DNA from: JAKJEP01 sp964580995
GTDB lineage: Bacteria; Planctomycetota; Phycisphaerae; Sedimentisphaerales; SM23-30
Length of the DNA: 64,000 nucleotides
Reading direction: 5' to 3'
Assembly (NCBI GenBank): GCA_964580995.1
Contig: CAZOMV010000014.1
Span: 1 to 64,000, forward strand
The notes beneath the pieces are model-generated. The model saw only the letters and a program-made list of their open reading frames with translations, was not told where the DNA came from and searched no databases. The translations under genes and the position numbers were made by a program. The first letter of the stretch is position 1. Every line of letters starts with the position of its first letter. Of the stretch, positions 16,454 to 25,080 are shown piece after piece.

Positions 16454-18064
16454 TTACCTGGGTTCAACCAGGGTGCATTGGAGCCATGCTTCGGCAAAAT
16501 AGGCAAAATCTTCCAGGTTCACGCAGCAATCGTGGTTGAAGTCCTGGGGCAGAAATTCCGTGCAGAGCGGCGGTTTCAACTCGCCGAGATAATTTTCGCC
16601 TTGCGGATAGGGCAGTCGTCCGTCCCAGTCCAGGGCGATCACGATACCTCCCGCCTGATCCAGCGGGATCATATCCGGCATGCGGGTTATCCACCGATTA
16701 AATTGCCAGAGGTCCCCGGCTTCGAGATAGCCGTAGCTGTGGCCAAACCGTAGGTTGCCCACGTAATACCCCATGGGTTCCACCGTTGCCAATTTGAACT
16801 CATGTTGTTCGGGATTTTCCATGAAATCATATTCATGCAGTAGGCGATATTCCCCCACGACCGTAGGTCCGGCTGGATCTTTCGGATCGATCAGGTCAAA
16901 GCTGCCCACGACATAGCCGCCGGTCATGTTCGGTTGCTCACGGACCACGGGAGTGAAAATCTCCCACCGGAACCAGGGGAATGGTTTAAAGATCGAAGGA
17001 TAGGTAAAATATACGTCCCGATAGGTGATGGCATTCCAGTGGGGCACGACGAACTCCGTGGTGATGGTTACCCAGGTGCAATAGGGGACTTGATTATCCT
17101 TAAGGTCCCAGTCCACCTTGAGTTCCCGGGGAGGTGTGGCATTTTCTTCGATCTTCGGTTCGTTCCCCGTCGCCCAGTCGATGGTGGTCTTGTAACTGAG
17201 GATATCCACGTCCGTTCCCACTCGGTAATGCAGATCCGTTGCATTCACTTCCGGATTGTGCTGATGAATCCGGTAGCTGCCCACCACTTTCTGGGTCAAG
17301 GTGTGGTCTCCGGGATTATCCGTCGGACACAGAGTAACGATGTGCTTGAGGAAAGGATGGTTGGTGCTGTAATTCATGTACCATCCATTTCCCTCATCGA
17401 ACCCTGCCGGATTGGGATTGGTGTATAGGTCATAGGTATAGGTCTGGACATCCCCGCCCGTGTCCCGATCGGAATCGACGACGATAACCGCCGAGGGATT
17501 GCCCGTCAGATTGGCCTCCCCGCCGCTGTCGCCCCAGCAGGTGATGGCATGGCCTCCCGATGCACTTCCGCCGCTGCTGGTCCGCGGCCAACTGATACTC
17601 AGGCCCAGAAACTCACACCGGCGCAGCTCGTTGCCGATGTAGCGTGCCCCATTGCTGTTGGCCCAGGGGACCCTGGTCTTGTTCCCATAGACCGTGACGA
17701 TATCATACGGATTGGCGGCCCAGGTGTTGTTGGCGGATGCCAGCCACCAGGTGAGGGCCGTATCCGTCCATCCGCCGCTGCCGGTACCGTAATGGGCCAC
17801 CAGGTCGTTATAAATATCATCCGCCCGCTCCTGTACGGTTTTCCCGTTTCCATACCCGGCCCCGGCCAGCATATTGGCCGCGGTGGCCAGCCAGCACGTG
17901 GGAGTTCCGGTATCACCGTGGGCCGCCTTATCCACATCCGGAGGCGGATCCATCTTGAGCCAGTCAGCCCAGGCATTGCCGGCACTAAAGGCCAATGCCC
18001 ACGCCAGTATCAGGAAAACACCGATTCTGGCCCCCACAAGTCCAAGTTTTGCCCTCTTTCTCAT
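16454..18064 (-). CDS. Secreted IdeS/Mac-like cysteine peptidase with dockerin-like tail
   Basis: The 536-residue product starts at ATG 18064 after AAAGGAGG and has a signal peptide (ILAWALAFSAGNAWA). Residues 50-200 show the arrangement of IdeS/Mac-type (clan CA) peptidases: PTCWLATAANMLAGAG with candidate nucleophile C57, GGHAITCWGD with H172, and AVIVVDSDRDTGG with D197/D199. About 280 residues of beta-rich sequence without recognised motifs follow. The C-terminus is the local tail (DFNHDCCVNLEDFAYF, WLQC), here without the final DPxxxxC. The frame extends to 18274, but a promoter lies in that extension. Known IdeS enzymes cut immunoglobulin; the substrate here is surely different and unknown. 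Confidence 0.68.
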   Translation of the reverse strand: MRKRAKLGLVGARIGVFLILAWALAFSAGNAWADWLKMDPPPDVDKAAHGDTGTPTCWLATAANMLAGAGYGNGKTVQERADDIYNDLVAHYGTGSGGWTDTALTWWLASANNTWAANPYDIVTVYGNKTRVPWANSNGARYIGNELRRCEFLGLSISWPRTSSGGSASGGHAITCWGDSGGEANLTGNPSAVIVVDSDRDTGGDVQTYTYDLYTNPNPAGFDEGNGWYMNYSTNHPFLKHIVTLCPTDNPGDHTLTQKVVGSYRIHQHNPEVNATDLHYRVGTDVDILSYKTTIDWATGNEPKIEENATPPRELKVDWDLKDNQVPYCTWVTITTEFVVPHWNAITYRDVYFTYPSIFKPFPWFRWEIFTPVVREQPNMTGGYVVGSFDLIDPKDPAGPTVVGEYRLLHEYDFMENPEQHEFKLATVEPMGYYVGNLRFGHSYGYLEAGDLWQFNRWITRMPDMIPLDQAGGIVIALDWDGRLPYPQGENYLGELKPPLCTEFLPQDFNHDCCVNLEDFAYFAEAWLQCTLVEPR

Positions 18065-18193
18065 GGCAAGACCTCCTTTCAACAAAAGATCTACTCCCCG
18101 CATTAACAATAACTTAGAAAAACAACTTACTTTTCTGGTTCGGATTTGCAAAACTTCAGTTACAATATAGATCTGCTCTCGATAGATATAGGA

Positions 18194-18222
18194 ATTATAC
18201 CCCACGGGGCAGGATAAGGCAA
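18194..18222 (-). promoter_or_regulatory. Sigma-70-type promoter of the IdeS-like gene
   Basis: Minus strand: TTGCCT (18222-18217), 17-base spacer, TATAAT (18199-18194). The leader to the ATG at 18064 is about 125 bases. Confidence 0.55.
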
Positions 18223-18529
18223 CTCCAAAAATCCTCCCGTAAAGGTTTTTGGGGGAAAGTCGGCCTCTCAACACAGCGACTGCACAGGACCTTTTTCCCC
18301 CTAATATCAGGCAGCCATAACAACCGCCGCTATTACGAAAATCTCCTCGCCGGCCCCATGCATTTGACTCATGACGGTTTAACCATTGCTATGGAACAAA
18401 GGAAGTACGTTTTTTTATCATTGCGGTAGCTCCTGTTTTTTCTTGCTTTTTCCCATTATTTCTGTCATACTACTTTTTTATGAATTTATACATGAATGCT
18501 CGGTTATTGCCCAAAGGCAGGAGGTTATT
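18223..18529. other. Divergent intergenic region
   Basis: It separates the IdeS-like gene (minus) from the GLUG gene (plus). No gene. A weak plus-strand promoter candidate, TTGCTT with CATACT 17 bases later near 18440-18470, precedes the GLUG gene. Confidence 0.35.
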
Positions 18530-19855
18530 ATGGCGATCCGAAGGGCTATTTTTGTATTGACTCTGAGTACTTTTTTTCTTACTCCGCTTTACTCTGGTAT
18601 ATATAGCGGCGGCGGGGACGGCAGCCCGGAAAATCCGTTTCAACTGGCCACCGTCACGGACCTGGTGAACCTGTCCACAGCATCCGCCGACTGGGGCAGT
18701 TGTTTTATTCTGGCCAACGATATCCATATCATGACGGCCGCTTTTAACCAGGCGGTAATCGCCCCCGATACGAATAATACCAACATGAGTTTTGAAGGCA
18801 CCGCCTTTACCGGCAGCTTCGACGGTCGTGGCTTTAAAATCGTGAACCTGACCATCCATACCCTGAATGCGGGGAATGACTATCTGGGCCTCTTCGGATC
18901 AATCAGCGCCGGCGCGGTGGTCGAAAATCTCACCCTTGAAAATGTCAATATTACCGGGGGGCAGGATTCCTTTTATCTCGGCGGTCTGGCGGGCATAAAC
19001 GCCGGTACCATCCGAAACTGCCATGTTGTCGGCGTTATCACCTGCAGGGGCGATCATACCATGTGTGCCGGCGGCTTAGTCGGCAGTAACAGCTCAAACA
19101 TTGAGGCATGTTTTGCCCTTGTCAATTTGACGCTCCAGGATGATTCCTACGGAATCGGCGGCCTGGTGGGAGAAAACATCAGCACCAGCGCCACGATAAA
19201 AAAATGCTTTGCGACCGGAAATGTTACCGTCTGGACGTATTCCTATTATATCGGCGGGTTGGTCGGTGATAATTTTTGGGGGAATATCTATAATAGTTAC
19301 GCCACCGGCAACGTTTCAGGTCCCTATTATTATCTGCGGCAGGCCGGCGGCCTGGCCGGCAGAAACCGCCTGGGCATCATACAAAATAGCTTTTCTACCG
19401 GGCAGGTGGATGCCGATTATTCTACCGAGGTCGGCGGCTTTATAGGCTATGCCAGCGGTGGCACCGTCAGCAACTGTTTCTGGGATAAGGATACCTCCCA
19501 ACAGAGTGGCAGTGCCGGCAGCGTTGGGGTAGTCGGCAAAACCACAATCGAGATGAAAACCCAGGCGACCTTTACGGATGCGGGCTGGGATTTTCTGGGT
19601 GAAACCGACAACGGATTGGCTGACCTCTGGCGCATGTGCACCGATTTGGTCGATTACCCCCAGCTAAGCTGGGTTCTGGCTCAAAACGGCGATTTGGATT
19701 GCCCCGATGGCGTAGCTCTGGAAGACCTGATATATCTGGCTGACCGCTGGCTGGCTGCCGATGCCTCCTTAGCCGGCACTGCCGACATCAACGCCGACCA
19801 GACCGTTGACCTGGCCGATTTCGCGATATTGGCAGAGGAATGGCTGAGCCAATAA
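18530..19855 (+). CDS. Secreted GLUG-repeat protein with two dockerin-type repeats
   Basis: This 441-residue protein starts at ATG 18530 behind CAGGAGG and has a signal peptide (FVLTLSTFFLTPLYS). Residues 45-340 hold at least five GLUG repeats (GGLAGINAGTIRNC, GGLVGSNSSNIEAC, GGLVGENISTSATIKKC, GGLVGDNFWGNIYNS, GGLAGRNRLGIIQNS) and a terminal GTVSNCFWDKDTSQ. This probably folds as a beta-solenoid, as in adhesins. The C-terminus carries two EF-hand-like repeats (LEDLIYLADRWL and ADINADQTVDLADFAILAEE), closer to a true two-repeat dockerin than its neighbours. It is likely a surface adhesin or polysaccharide-binding protein. Confidence 0.85.
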   Translation: MAIRRAIFVLTLSTFFLTPLYSGIYSGGGDGSPENPFQLATVTDLVNLSTASADWGSCFILANDIHIMTAAFNQAVIAPDTNNTNMSFEGTAFTGSFDGRGFKIVNLTIHTLNAGNDYLGLFGSISAGAVVENLTLENVNITGGQDSFYLGGLAGINAGTIRNCHVVGVITCRGDHTMCAGGLVGSNSSNIEACFALVNLTLQDDSYGIGGLVGENISTSATIKKCFATGNVTVWTYSYYIGGLVGDNFWGNIYNSYATGNVSGPYYYLRQAGGLAGRNRLGIIQNSFSTGQVDADYSTEVGGFIGYASGGTVSNCFWDKDTSQQSGSAGSVGVVGKTTIEMKTQATFTDAGWDFLGETDNGLADLWRMCTDLVDYPQLSWVLAQNGDLDCPDGVALEDLIYLADRWLAADASLAGTADINADQTVDLADFAILAEEWLSQ

Positions 19856-20211
19856 TCCGGATGAATCGACCGGTTGAATATGGGAAGGGGAAATCGATTG
19901 GGTAAAACGCCCGCGGCGCAAGGGGGTGCAGTCCGAGGGTCGGCAACTGTGTTGCCGACGCGAAAAATGGAAGAACACCTCCCCACCTGCGGCGGGAAGG
20001 TGCCACCCGGAACAGGAAAATGGTGAGCAGAACTTAGCCTTTGAATGGCCAATGAGCGTGAAAATGATAAACAGGGATGATATAATAGGACGGCTTGGGC
20101 GATTCCGGGGATGTGCGAATTGTGTAACTTATGAGGCTGAAAAATGCTCCTTGGTCCCAGATTCGCATTTTGGTAATTTGATTTTGCGCACTATATAAGG
20201 TGTTTCTGAAG
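19856..20211. other. Intergenic region with a perfect 9-bp stem-loop
   Basis: It holds the stem-loop GTCGGCAAC-TGT-GTTGCCGAC at 19939-19959, without a T-run, and further on a promoter for the next gene at 20058-20086. No gene seen. Confidence 0.55.
20058..20086 (+). promoter_or_regulatory. Candidate promoter of the membrane protein gene
   Basis: GTGAAA (20058-20063), 17-base spacer and a perfect TATAAT (20081-20086); about 120 bases before the ATG at 20212. Confidence 0.5.
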
Positions 20212-20985
20212 ATGATTAAGGCCATACGAATACTTACTATTGTGTCGATAATTACTGGTATTGGCGCGGTGGTTATTTTAGAGAAATATCTCAAATTGGA
20301 AGACGATTTTGTTTTCCGGTTTATTCGTTATGCCGATGTTGTTTTTAAACTATTTATCGCAATTTCTGTGCTGTCAGTAGTGACTTCCATTGTGATGATT
20401 GGTTATCAGCCCCAGAAGTTTTGGAAAAAGTTTTTTACAATTGCATTTTTAATTGGATTTGTAGTTATTCTCCTGCCTACCCTGTTTGTCTTGTACAGTT
20501 CCAACGTTTTTGTGGCGAAAAGAGCACGGGCGCAACATGAAATGATTTGTCATATCGGTGGCCACCTATTGGAATATGCGAAGAACCACAATAACAGACT
20601 GCCGGAAGCAGATGACTGGTGTAATATATTAATAAAATATAGTGGCGATGTGGCGTATAGCCGAAATGCCGCTTATAGGTGTGATACGGCTTTTAACCGG
20701 AATGTGGGCGGGTGGGAAGTCGCGAGGATACCCAGTGATACTGTTTTAATATTTAATGCATATGGGGACTGGAACCTCACTGGCGGTTCCGAACTCTTGC
20801 AGGCGCAGGGAGAACAATTTAATCCTGCCTATATCTATTTTATTGATGGTACAACGGGTTTGTATTATTTTACCAAAGAAGATATATGCATTAATTATAA
20901 GTATGGCAGAAAACAGGTTAAGCCGTTTGGCTGGGGGCTACAAGAAAAAGCTGAGCCGGTTGGGAAAACGGGTGCGGATCATTAA
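20212..20985 (+). CDS. Hypothetical membrane protein with extracytoplasmic domain
   Basis: This 257-residue protein has three hydrophobic helices in the first 105 residues (IRILTIVSIITGIGAVVIL, LFIAISVLSVVTSIVMIG, IAFLIGFVVILLPTLFVLY). A soluble C-terminal domain of about 150 residues contains EMICHIGGHLLEYAKNHNNR, RLPEADDWC and VLIFNAYGDWNLTGGSELL. The latter resembles the globular part of planctomycete prepilin-like proteins, but there is no prepilin cleavage motif. GTG at 20200 is an alternative start. It is followed by a second small membrane protein gene. Base composition is more AT-rich than in its neighbours. Function unknown. Confidence 0.65.
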   Translation: MIKAIRILTIVSIITGIGAVVILEKYLKLEDDFVFRFIRYADVVFKLFIAISVLSVVTSIVMIGYQPQKFWKKFFTIAFLIGFVVILLPTLFVLYSSNVFVAKRARAQHEMICHIGGHLLEYAKNHNNRLPEADDWCNILIKYSGDVAYSRNAAYRCDTAFNRNVGGWEVARIPSDTVLIFNAYGDWNLTGGSELLQAQGEQFNPAYIYFIDGTTGLYYFTKEDICINYKYGRKQVKPFGWGLQEKAEPVGKTGADH

Positions 20986-21007
20986 GAGCGAGGTATGGGA
21001 ATGTAAG

Positions 21008-21361
21008 ATGAAGAGGCAAGAGGAAGAGATACTGGCGGAATGGGAGAAGCCGCGGGAGATGCGGAAACGGGAGGCGGGGGAGCTGTTTCGGCGTTCAGCG
21101 CGGAGTATGCCTATTATTGTGGGGGTGTGTATAATCGCGTGGGCGGCGCTGGTATGGTATCTCCGCTGGAAATTTTCCTTTACAGAGGAGGAGATAGAGT
21201 GGGACAAGTTATTATGGGTAGGGATTGGCTGTATTTTGACTGGTTTTTTGATTTTGGGAATTATATTGCCATTATCGGTATGGGAAACTTCTATATTGTT
21301 ATGGCCTTTCCTTACAATATGCTTGGTACGCTACTTATGGCTCTTTTTGCCGCCATTATGA
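21008..21361 (+). CDS. Small hypothetical membrane protein
   Basis: This 117-residue protein has a charged N-terminal helix (KRQEEEILAEWEKPREMRKR) followed by two to three membrane segments (SMPIIVGVCIIAWAALVWYL, VGIGCILTGFLILGIILPL, ILLWPFLTICLVRYLWLFL). The ATG at 21008 is chosen because translation further upstream overlaps the preceding gene in another frame. It lies 22 bases after that gene and is probably cotranscribed with it. No family recognised. Confidence 0.5.
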   Translation: MKRQEEEILAEWEKPREMRKREAGELFRRSARSMPIIVGVCIIAWAALVWYLRWKFSFTEEEIEWDKLLWVGIGCILTGFLILGIILPLSVWETSILLWPFLTICLVRYLWLFLPPL

Positions 21362-21387
21362 GTATTGGCAAGTAATGAGAAATTCCG

Positions 21388-21531
21388 ATGAGTAAATTTT
21401 ATCCGGATTTTGTTTGTATGCTGGAGGATGGGCGGTATTGGGGATATGGTATGAGAACGGAGAAAGAGAAGATGGATTGGTGTTTGACAGAGGGAAAGAT
21501 GTGGGGTATGCTAACTCCTTTGGAAAAATGA
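21388..21531 (+). CDS. Possible 47-residue small protein
   Basis: An open frame from ATG 21388 to TGA 21531 encodes a 47-residue peptide rich in Met, Trp and charged residues (FYPDFVCMLEDGRYWGYG, KMDWCLTEGKMWGML). It starts 26 bases after the small membrane protein gene and ends 21 bases before gltX, so it fits into the transcript. There is no clear ribosome-binding site and no family is recognised; it may be chance. Confidence 0.3.
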   Translation: MSKFYPDFVCMLEDGRYWGYGMRTEKEKMDWCLTEGKMWGMLTPLEK

Positions 21532-21552
21532 ATGGCAATGGAGTTATAAGAT

Positions 21553-23175
21553 ATGATAGTGACTAGATTTGCGCCGTCGCCGACGGGGTATTTGCATATT
21601 GGGGGAGCGCGGACGGCGTTGTTTTGCTGGCTGATGGCGCGGCATCAGGGGGGGCGGATGATTCTGCGGATCGAGGATACGGATCAGAAGCGGAATACCC
21701 CGACGGCAACGCAGCAGGTGATGGATGATCTGCGCTGGCTGGGGATTCAGTGGGACGAGGGGCCGGAGGTCGGCGGGCCGCACGAGCCTTATTTGCAGTC
21801 CCAGCGGCGGGAGATATACGATACCTATTTGAAGCAATTGCTGGAGGCGGGGAAGGCGTATTATTGTTTTGAGACGTCGGAGGAACTGCAGGTGCTGCGG
21901 GATCAGGCGACGGCGGAGAAAAAGACCTTTGCCTATCAGCGGCCGGCAGTGTTTCCGGATGAGCAGGAGGCGGCACGGGCGCGGGCGGAAGGGCGGTCGG
22001 TGGTGGTGCGGTTTGCCATGCCGAATGAGGATATTGTAGTGCAGGATATCGTGCGCGGGGAGGTGCGGTTTTCCGCCAGCGAGCTGAGCGATTTTATCAT
22101 TCAGAAATCGGACGGGTTTCCGACGTATCATTTTGCATGCGTGGTGGATGATGAGCTGATGGAGGTAACGCACGTAATCAGGGGGCAGGAACATTTGATG
22201 AATACGCCGGGGCATCAGGCGCTGCAGGATGCGCTGGGATTTCGGCGGCCAGTGTATGCCCATATTTCGGTGACGGTGAGCGAGGGGGGCGGCAAGCTCT
22301 CCAAGCGGGAAGGGGCGAAGGTGCTGCACAAGACGCTGCAGGAACGGCAGGGGGTGGAACTGGAGAAAGTGGCGCAGGCCAGCGGGATCACCCTGGAAGC
22401 ACTGCAATCGTTTCTGGCGGGCGATTCGACCCCGGACGGGCCGAACCTGACGGCGATGGCAGGCTATCTGGGAGTGCATCTGCCGGAGATTAATGTGGTG
22501 GATTTTTTAAAGAGCGGGTATATCCCGGAAGCGATGGTGAATTTTGTGGCGCTGCTGGGCTGGAATCCGGGTGACAATCGGGAAATCCTGCCGCTGGAGG
22601 AACTGGTGGCGGCGTTTGATATCGAGCGGCTGACCAAGACCAACAGCCTTTTTGACCGCAAGAAGCTGATGTCGTTCAATATGGAGCATATGCGGATGCT
22701 GGGGCCGACGAAGCTGTTGGGGCATTTTCAGCGGTATTTGCAGGTGAACCAATCGCCGCTGCTGGCGGTGGGGGAGGTGGCACTGGCTCATTTGCTGAAG
22801 GCCAGTGAGGGGGCGCGAACGCTGGCGGAGGTGGAGCAGAAGGGGCTGTTCCTGGTGGCGGAGACCGTCGAATTCGATCCGCAGGCGGTGAAGAAGGTTT
22901 TGCAGAAGGACGGAGCGGCGGAATTGCTGGGGCAGACGCGGGAGGAACTGCAAAGGTTGGCGAATTGGGACGAAGCCGGGATTCATGCGGTGATCGAGGG
23001 GCTATGCACCAGGCACGGGGTGGGGATGGGCAAGGTGGCCCAGCCGATCCGGGTGGCGATTACCGGCAGCACCGTCAGCCCGCCCATTGGCGACAGCCTG
23101 GTACTGCTGGGTAAGGAAAAGACGATACGAAGGATTGACGCGACGCTGGAATATCTGAAAGGATTTACCAAGTAG
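21553..23175 (+). CDS. gltX: Glutamyl-tRNA synthetase
   Basis: This 540-residue class I aminoacyl-tRNA synthetase charges tRNA-Glu (or tRNA-Glu and tRNA-Gln in the non-discriminating form). It begins RFAPSPTGYLHIGGARTALF, containing the HIGH-type signature (HIGG), followed by LRIEDTDQKR and the KMSKS-type loop GGKLSKREGAKVL. The C-terminal anticodon-binding domain is complete. The length is slightly above the usual 470-500 residues. It is followed 10 bases later by the EcoRV-like restriction gene, whose composition is very different. Confidence 0.96.
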   Translation: MIVTRFAPSPTGYLHIGGARTALFCWLMARHQGGRMILRIEDTDQKRNTPTATQQVMDDLRWLGIQWDEGPEVGGPHEPYLQSQRREIYDTYLKQLLEAGKAYYCFETSEELQVLRDQATAEKKTFAYQRPAVFPDEQEAARARAEGRSVVVRFAMPNEDIVVQDIVRGEVRFSASELSDFIIQKSDGFPTYHFACVVDDELMEVTHVIRGQEHLMNTPGHQALQDALGFRRPVYAHISVTVSEGGGKLSKREGAKVLHKTLQERQGVELEKVAQASGITLEALQSFLAGDSTPDGPNLTAMAGYLGVHLPEINVVDFLKSGYIPEAMVNFVALLGWNPGDNREILPLEELVAAFDIERLTKTNSLFDRKKLMSFNMEHMRMLGPTKLLGHFQRYLQVNQSPLLAVGEVALAHLLKASEGARTLAEVEQKGLFLVAETVEFDPQAVKKVLQKDGAAELLGQTREELQRLANWDEAGIHAVIEGLCTRHGVGMGKVAQPIRVAITGSTVSPPIGDSLVLLGKEKTIRRIDATLEYLKGFTK

Positions 23176-23185
23176 GGAAGGAACC

Positions 23186-23986
23186 ATGGAACGGGCAAAA
23201 GAAAAAAATAAACAAAAATTTCTGGATAATTTTACCAGGCACGTTCGGCTTTTTAATGAAGTTGTCGCAACGCAAAATGGTGACTGGGTAGTGAAGGGAT
23301 TCATAGATATAGCCAAAAATATCTATACTATTTCCGTTGATACCAAGGTGATTTCAAAAATAATGGAAATTCTGCTTTTTCCTAAGCTATGCCAATTTGC
23401 GGAAAAATGCGGATATAAAATTATATTATGCAAAGAGCAGAATTTTTATCCTGACATATCTTTTGTTGATCGCGAAAACAATAAATTTGCCGTAGATCTG
23501 AAAAGTACCTATCGAAAAAATAAAACTAATGTGAATGGGATGACCTTGGGTGCTTTTACGGGATATTTCCGTGATAGAAAAAGCACGAAAAATGTCAGTT
23601 TTCCTTACGATGAATATATAGGACATTACGTATTGGGTGTTATTTATTCCCGAACCGAGAATTCTGATGATGTTAATAAAATATACAAGATCCATGAGTT
23701 AAAAAATATAACGTCCGTAGTGAAAGATTTTACCTTTTTTGTCCAGGAGAAGTATAAAATTGCTGCGGATCGGCCGGGAAGCGGAAATACAAAAAACATT
23801 GGTTCTGTCACTCAAATGGATAAGTTAATTGAGGGGAAAGGTCCGTTTGCTCAATTGGGGGAAGCAATCTTTAATGATTATTGGATGTATTATTTGACAA
23901 AAGATATGGCAAAAAATATCGATCTTGCGAGTTCGCCATATAAAAATTTGAATGAGTATAAAAAATATAAGCAACTGAAAGTATAA
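23186..23986 (+). CDS. Type II restriction endonuclease, EcoRV-like
   Basis: This 266-residue protein aligns with EcoRV over nearly its whole length by eye. The catalytic PD...DxK site is QNFYPD (D90) and FAVDLKSTY (D104, K106), matching EcoRV D74, D90 and K92. The DNA-recognition loop GSGNTKNIGS (198-207) is almost the same as the EcoRV R-loop, which contacts the outer bases of GATATC. SVDTKVISKI and FPYDEYIGHYVLGVIY also match. A blunt-cutting enzyme for GATATC is therefore likely. The gene is strikingly AT-rich, starts after AAGGAA, and ends two bases before its methyltransferase gene, so the pair was probably acquired together. Confidence 0.9.
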   Translation: MERAKEKNKQKFLDNFTRHVRLFNEVVATQNGDWVVKGFIDIAKNIYTISVDTKVISKIMEILLFPKLCQFAEKCGYKIILCKEQNFYPDISFVDRENNKFAVDLKSTYRKNKTNVNGMTLGAFTGYFRDRKSTKNVSFPYDEYIGHYVLGVIYSRTENSDDVNKIYKIHELKNITSVVKDFTFFVQEKYKIAADRPGSGNTKNIGSVTQMDKLIEGKGPFAQLGEAIFNDYWMYYLTKDMAKNIDLASSPYKNLNEYKKYKQLKV

Positions 23987-23988
23987 AT

Positions 23989-25068
23989 ATGACTACTAAA
24001 GTAAATATTGGCAATCATCCTCAAATGAGCCTATTTGAAGATAATGCCAGATATCCATCCACTCGTTTTCAGGGAAGCAAACTTAAATTAGTCAACTGGA
24101 TATGGGGAGCTATTAAAGATTTAGAGTTTCATACTGCTCTGGATGCGTTTGGCGGTACGGGAAGCGTTAGTTATCTGTTGAAAGACAAGGGAAAGCAGGT
24201 TACCTATAATGACATATTGAAATTCAATTGGTATATAGGTAAGGCATTAATCGAAAATGAAAAGATCGTACTATCCGGTAAGGATGTTGAATTTCTTTTG
24301 AAAAGGCATAGAAACATTGCCTATCCGACATTTGTGTATGATACTTTTAAAGATATATATTTTACGGATGAAGAGAATCATTGGATTGATACGGTTGTGA
24401 CAAATATAAATCACATGGACGACATATACAAAAAATCTCTGGCCTATTTTGCCCTTATTCAATCCTGTATCATCAAAAGACCTTATAATTTATTCCATCG
24501 GAAAAATCTTTATATAAGGTTATCAGATGTCGAAAGGAACTTTGGCAATAAGGCTACCTGGGACACTCCCTTTGAAACTCATTTTCTACAATTTATTACC
24601 GAAGCGAACCAGGCAGTATTTGGCAATGGCCAGAAAAATCTGGCGATAAATGCAGACGCCTTTACCCTTGTCGAAGGCTATGATTTAGTATATATTGACA
24701 CGCCCTATATCTCCCAGAAAGGGGTTGGGGTTGATTATTTGGGCTTTTATCATTTTTTGGAAGGTTTGGTTAATTATAATGTCTGGGGGGACATGATTGA
24801 TTACCGAACCAAGCATAAGAGGCTGAAAGGGGAAGATTCTGTGTGGAATAACAAGAATAAAATCACTTCGGCATTTGATCATTTGTTTAACAAATTCCGA
24901 AAAAGTATTTTAGTTGTTTCCTATCGAGCCGATGGTATTCCTTCTATCGATGAACTTAGTAATTTACTTAAAAAGTATAAATCAAAGGTAGTGGAGATAA
25001 AAAGAAAAAATTATAAATATGTTTTAAGCACCAATCATTCGGAAGAAGTTTTATTGATTGGTCAATAG
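23989..25068 (+). CDS. D12-class adenine-N6 DNA methyltransferase, partner of the EcoRV-like nuclease
   Basis: This 359-residue enzyme has FQGSK (motif X) at 27-31, DAFGGTGSVS (motif I, AdoMet binding) from residue 52 and YIDTPY (motif IV, catalytic) at 235-240. That order is the alpha/Dam-like class; Pro is Thr in the usual DPPY, a known variant. It should methylate adenine in the nuclease site, shielding host DNA; one GATATC lies inside the gene itself (24050-24055). It is directly coupled to the nuclease gene (two-base gap) and equally AT-rich. At 359 residues it is longer than EcoRV methylase, with an insert before motif IV. Confidence 0.9.
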   Translation: MTTKVNIGNHPQMSLFEDNARYPSTRFQGSKLKLVNWIWGAIKDLEFHTALDAFGGTGSVSYLLKDKGKQVTYNDILKFNWYIGKALIENEKIVLSGKDVEFLLKRHRNIAYPTFVYDTFKDIYFTDEENHWIDTVVTNINHMDDIYKKSLAYFALIQSCIIKRPYNLFHRKNLYIRLSDVERNFGNKATWDTPFETHFLQFITEANQAVFGNGQKNLAINADAFTLVEGYDLVYIDTPYISQKGVGVDYLGFYHFLEGLVNYNVWGDMIDYRTKHKRLKGEDSVWNNKNKITSAFDHLFNKFRKSILVVSYRADGIPSIDELSNLLKKYKSKVVEIKRKNYKYVLSTNHSEEVLLIGQ

Positions 25069-25080
25069 AAGGTAATAACG

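Noticed and set aside
21544..22479. 311-residue minus-strand open frame
   Set aside because: Antisense to gltX; Arg/Pro/His-rich composition is typical of a shadow frame.
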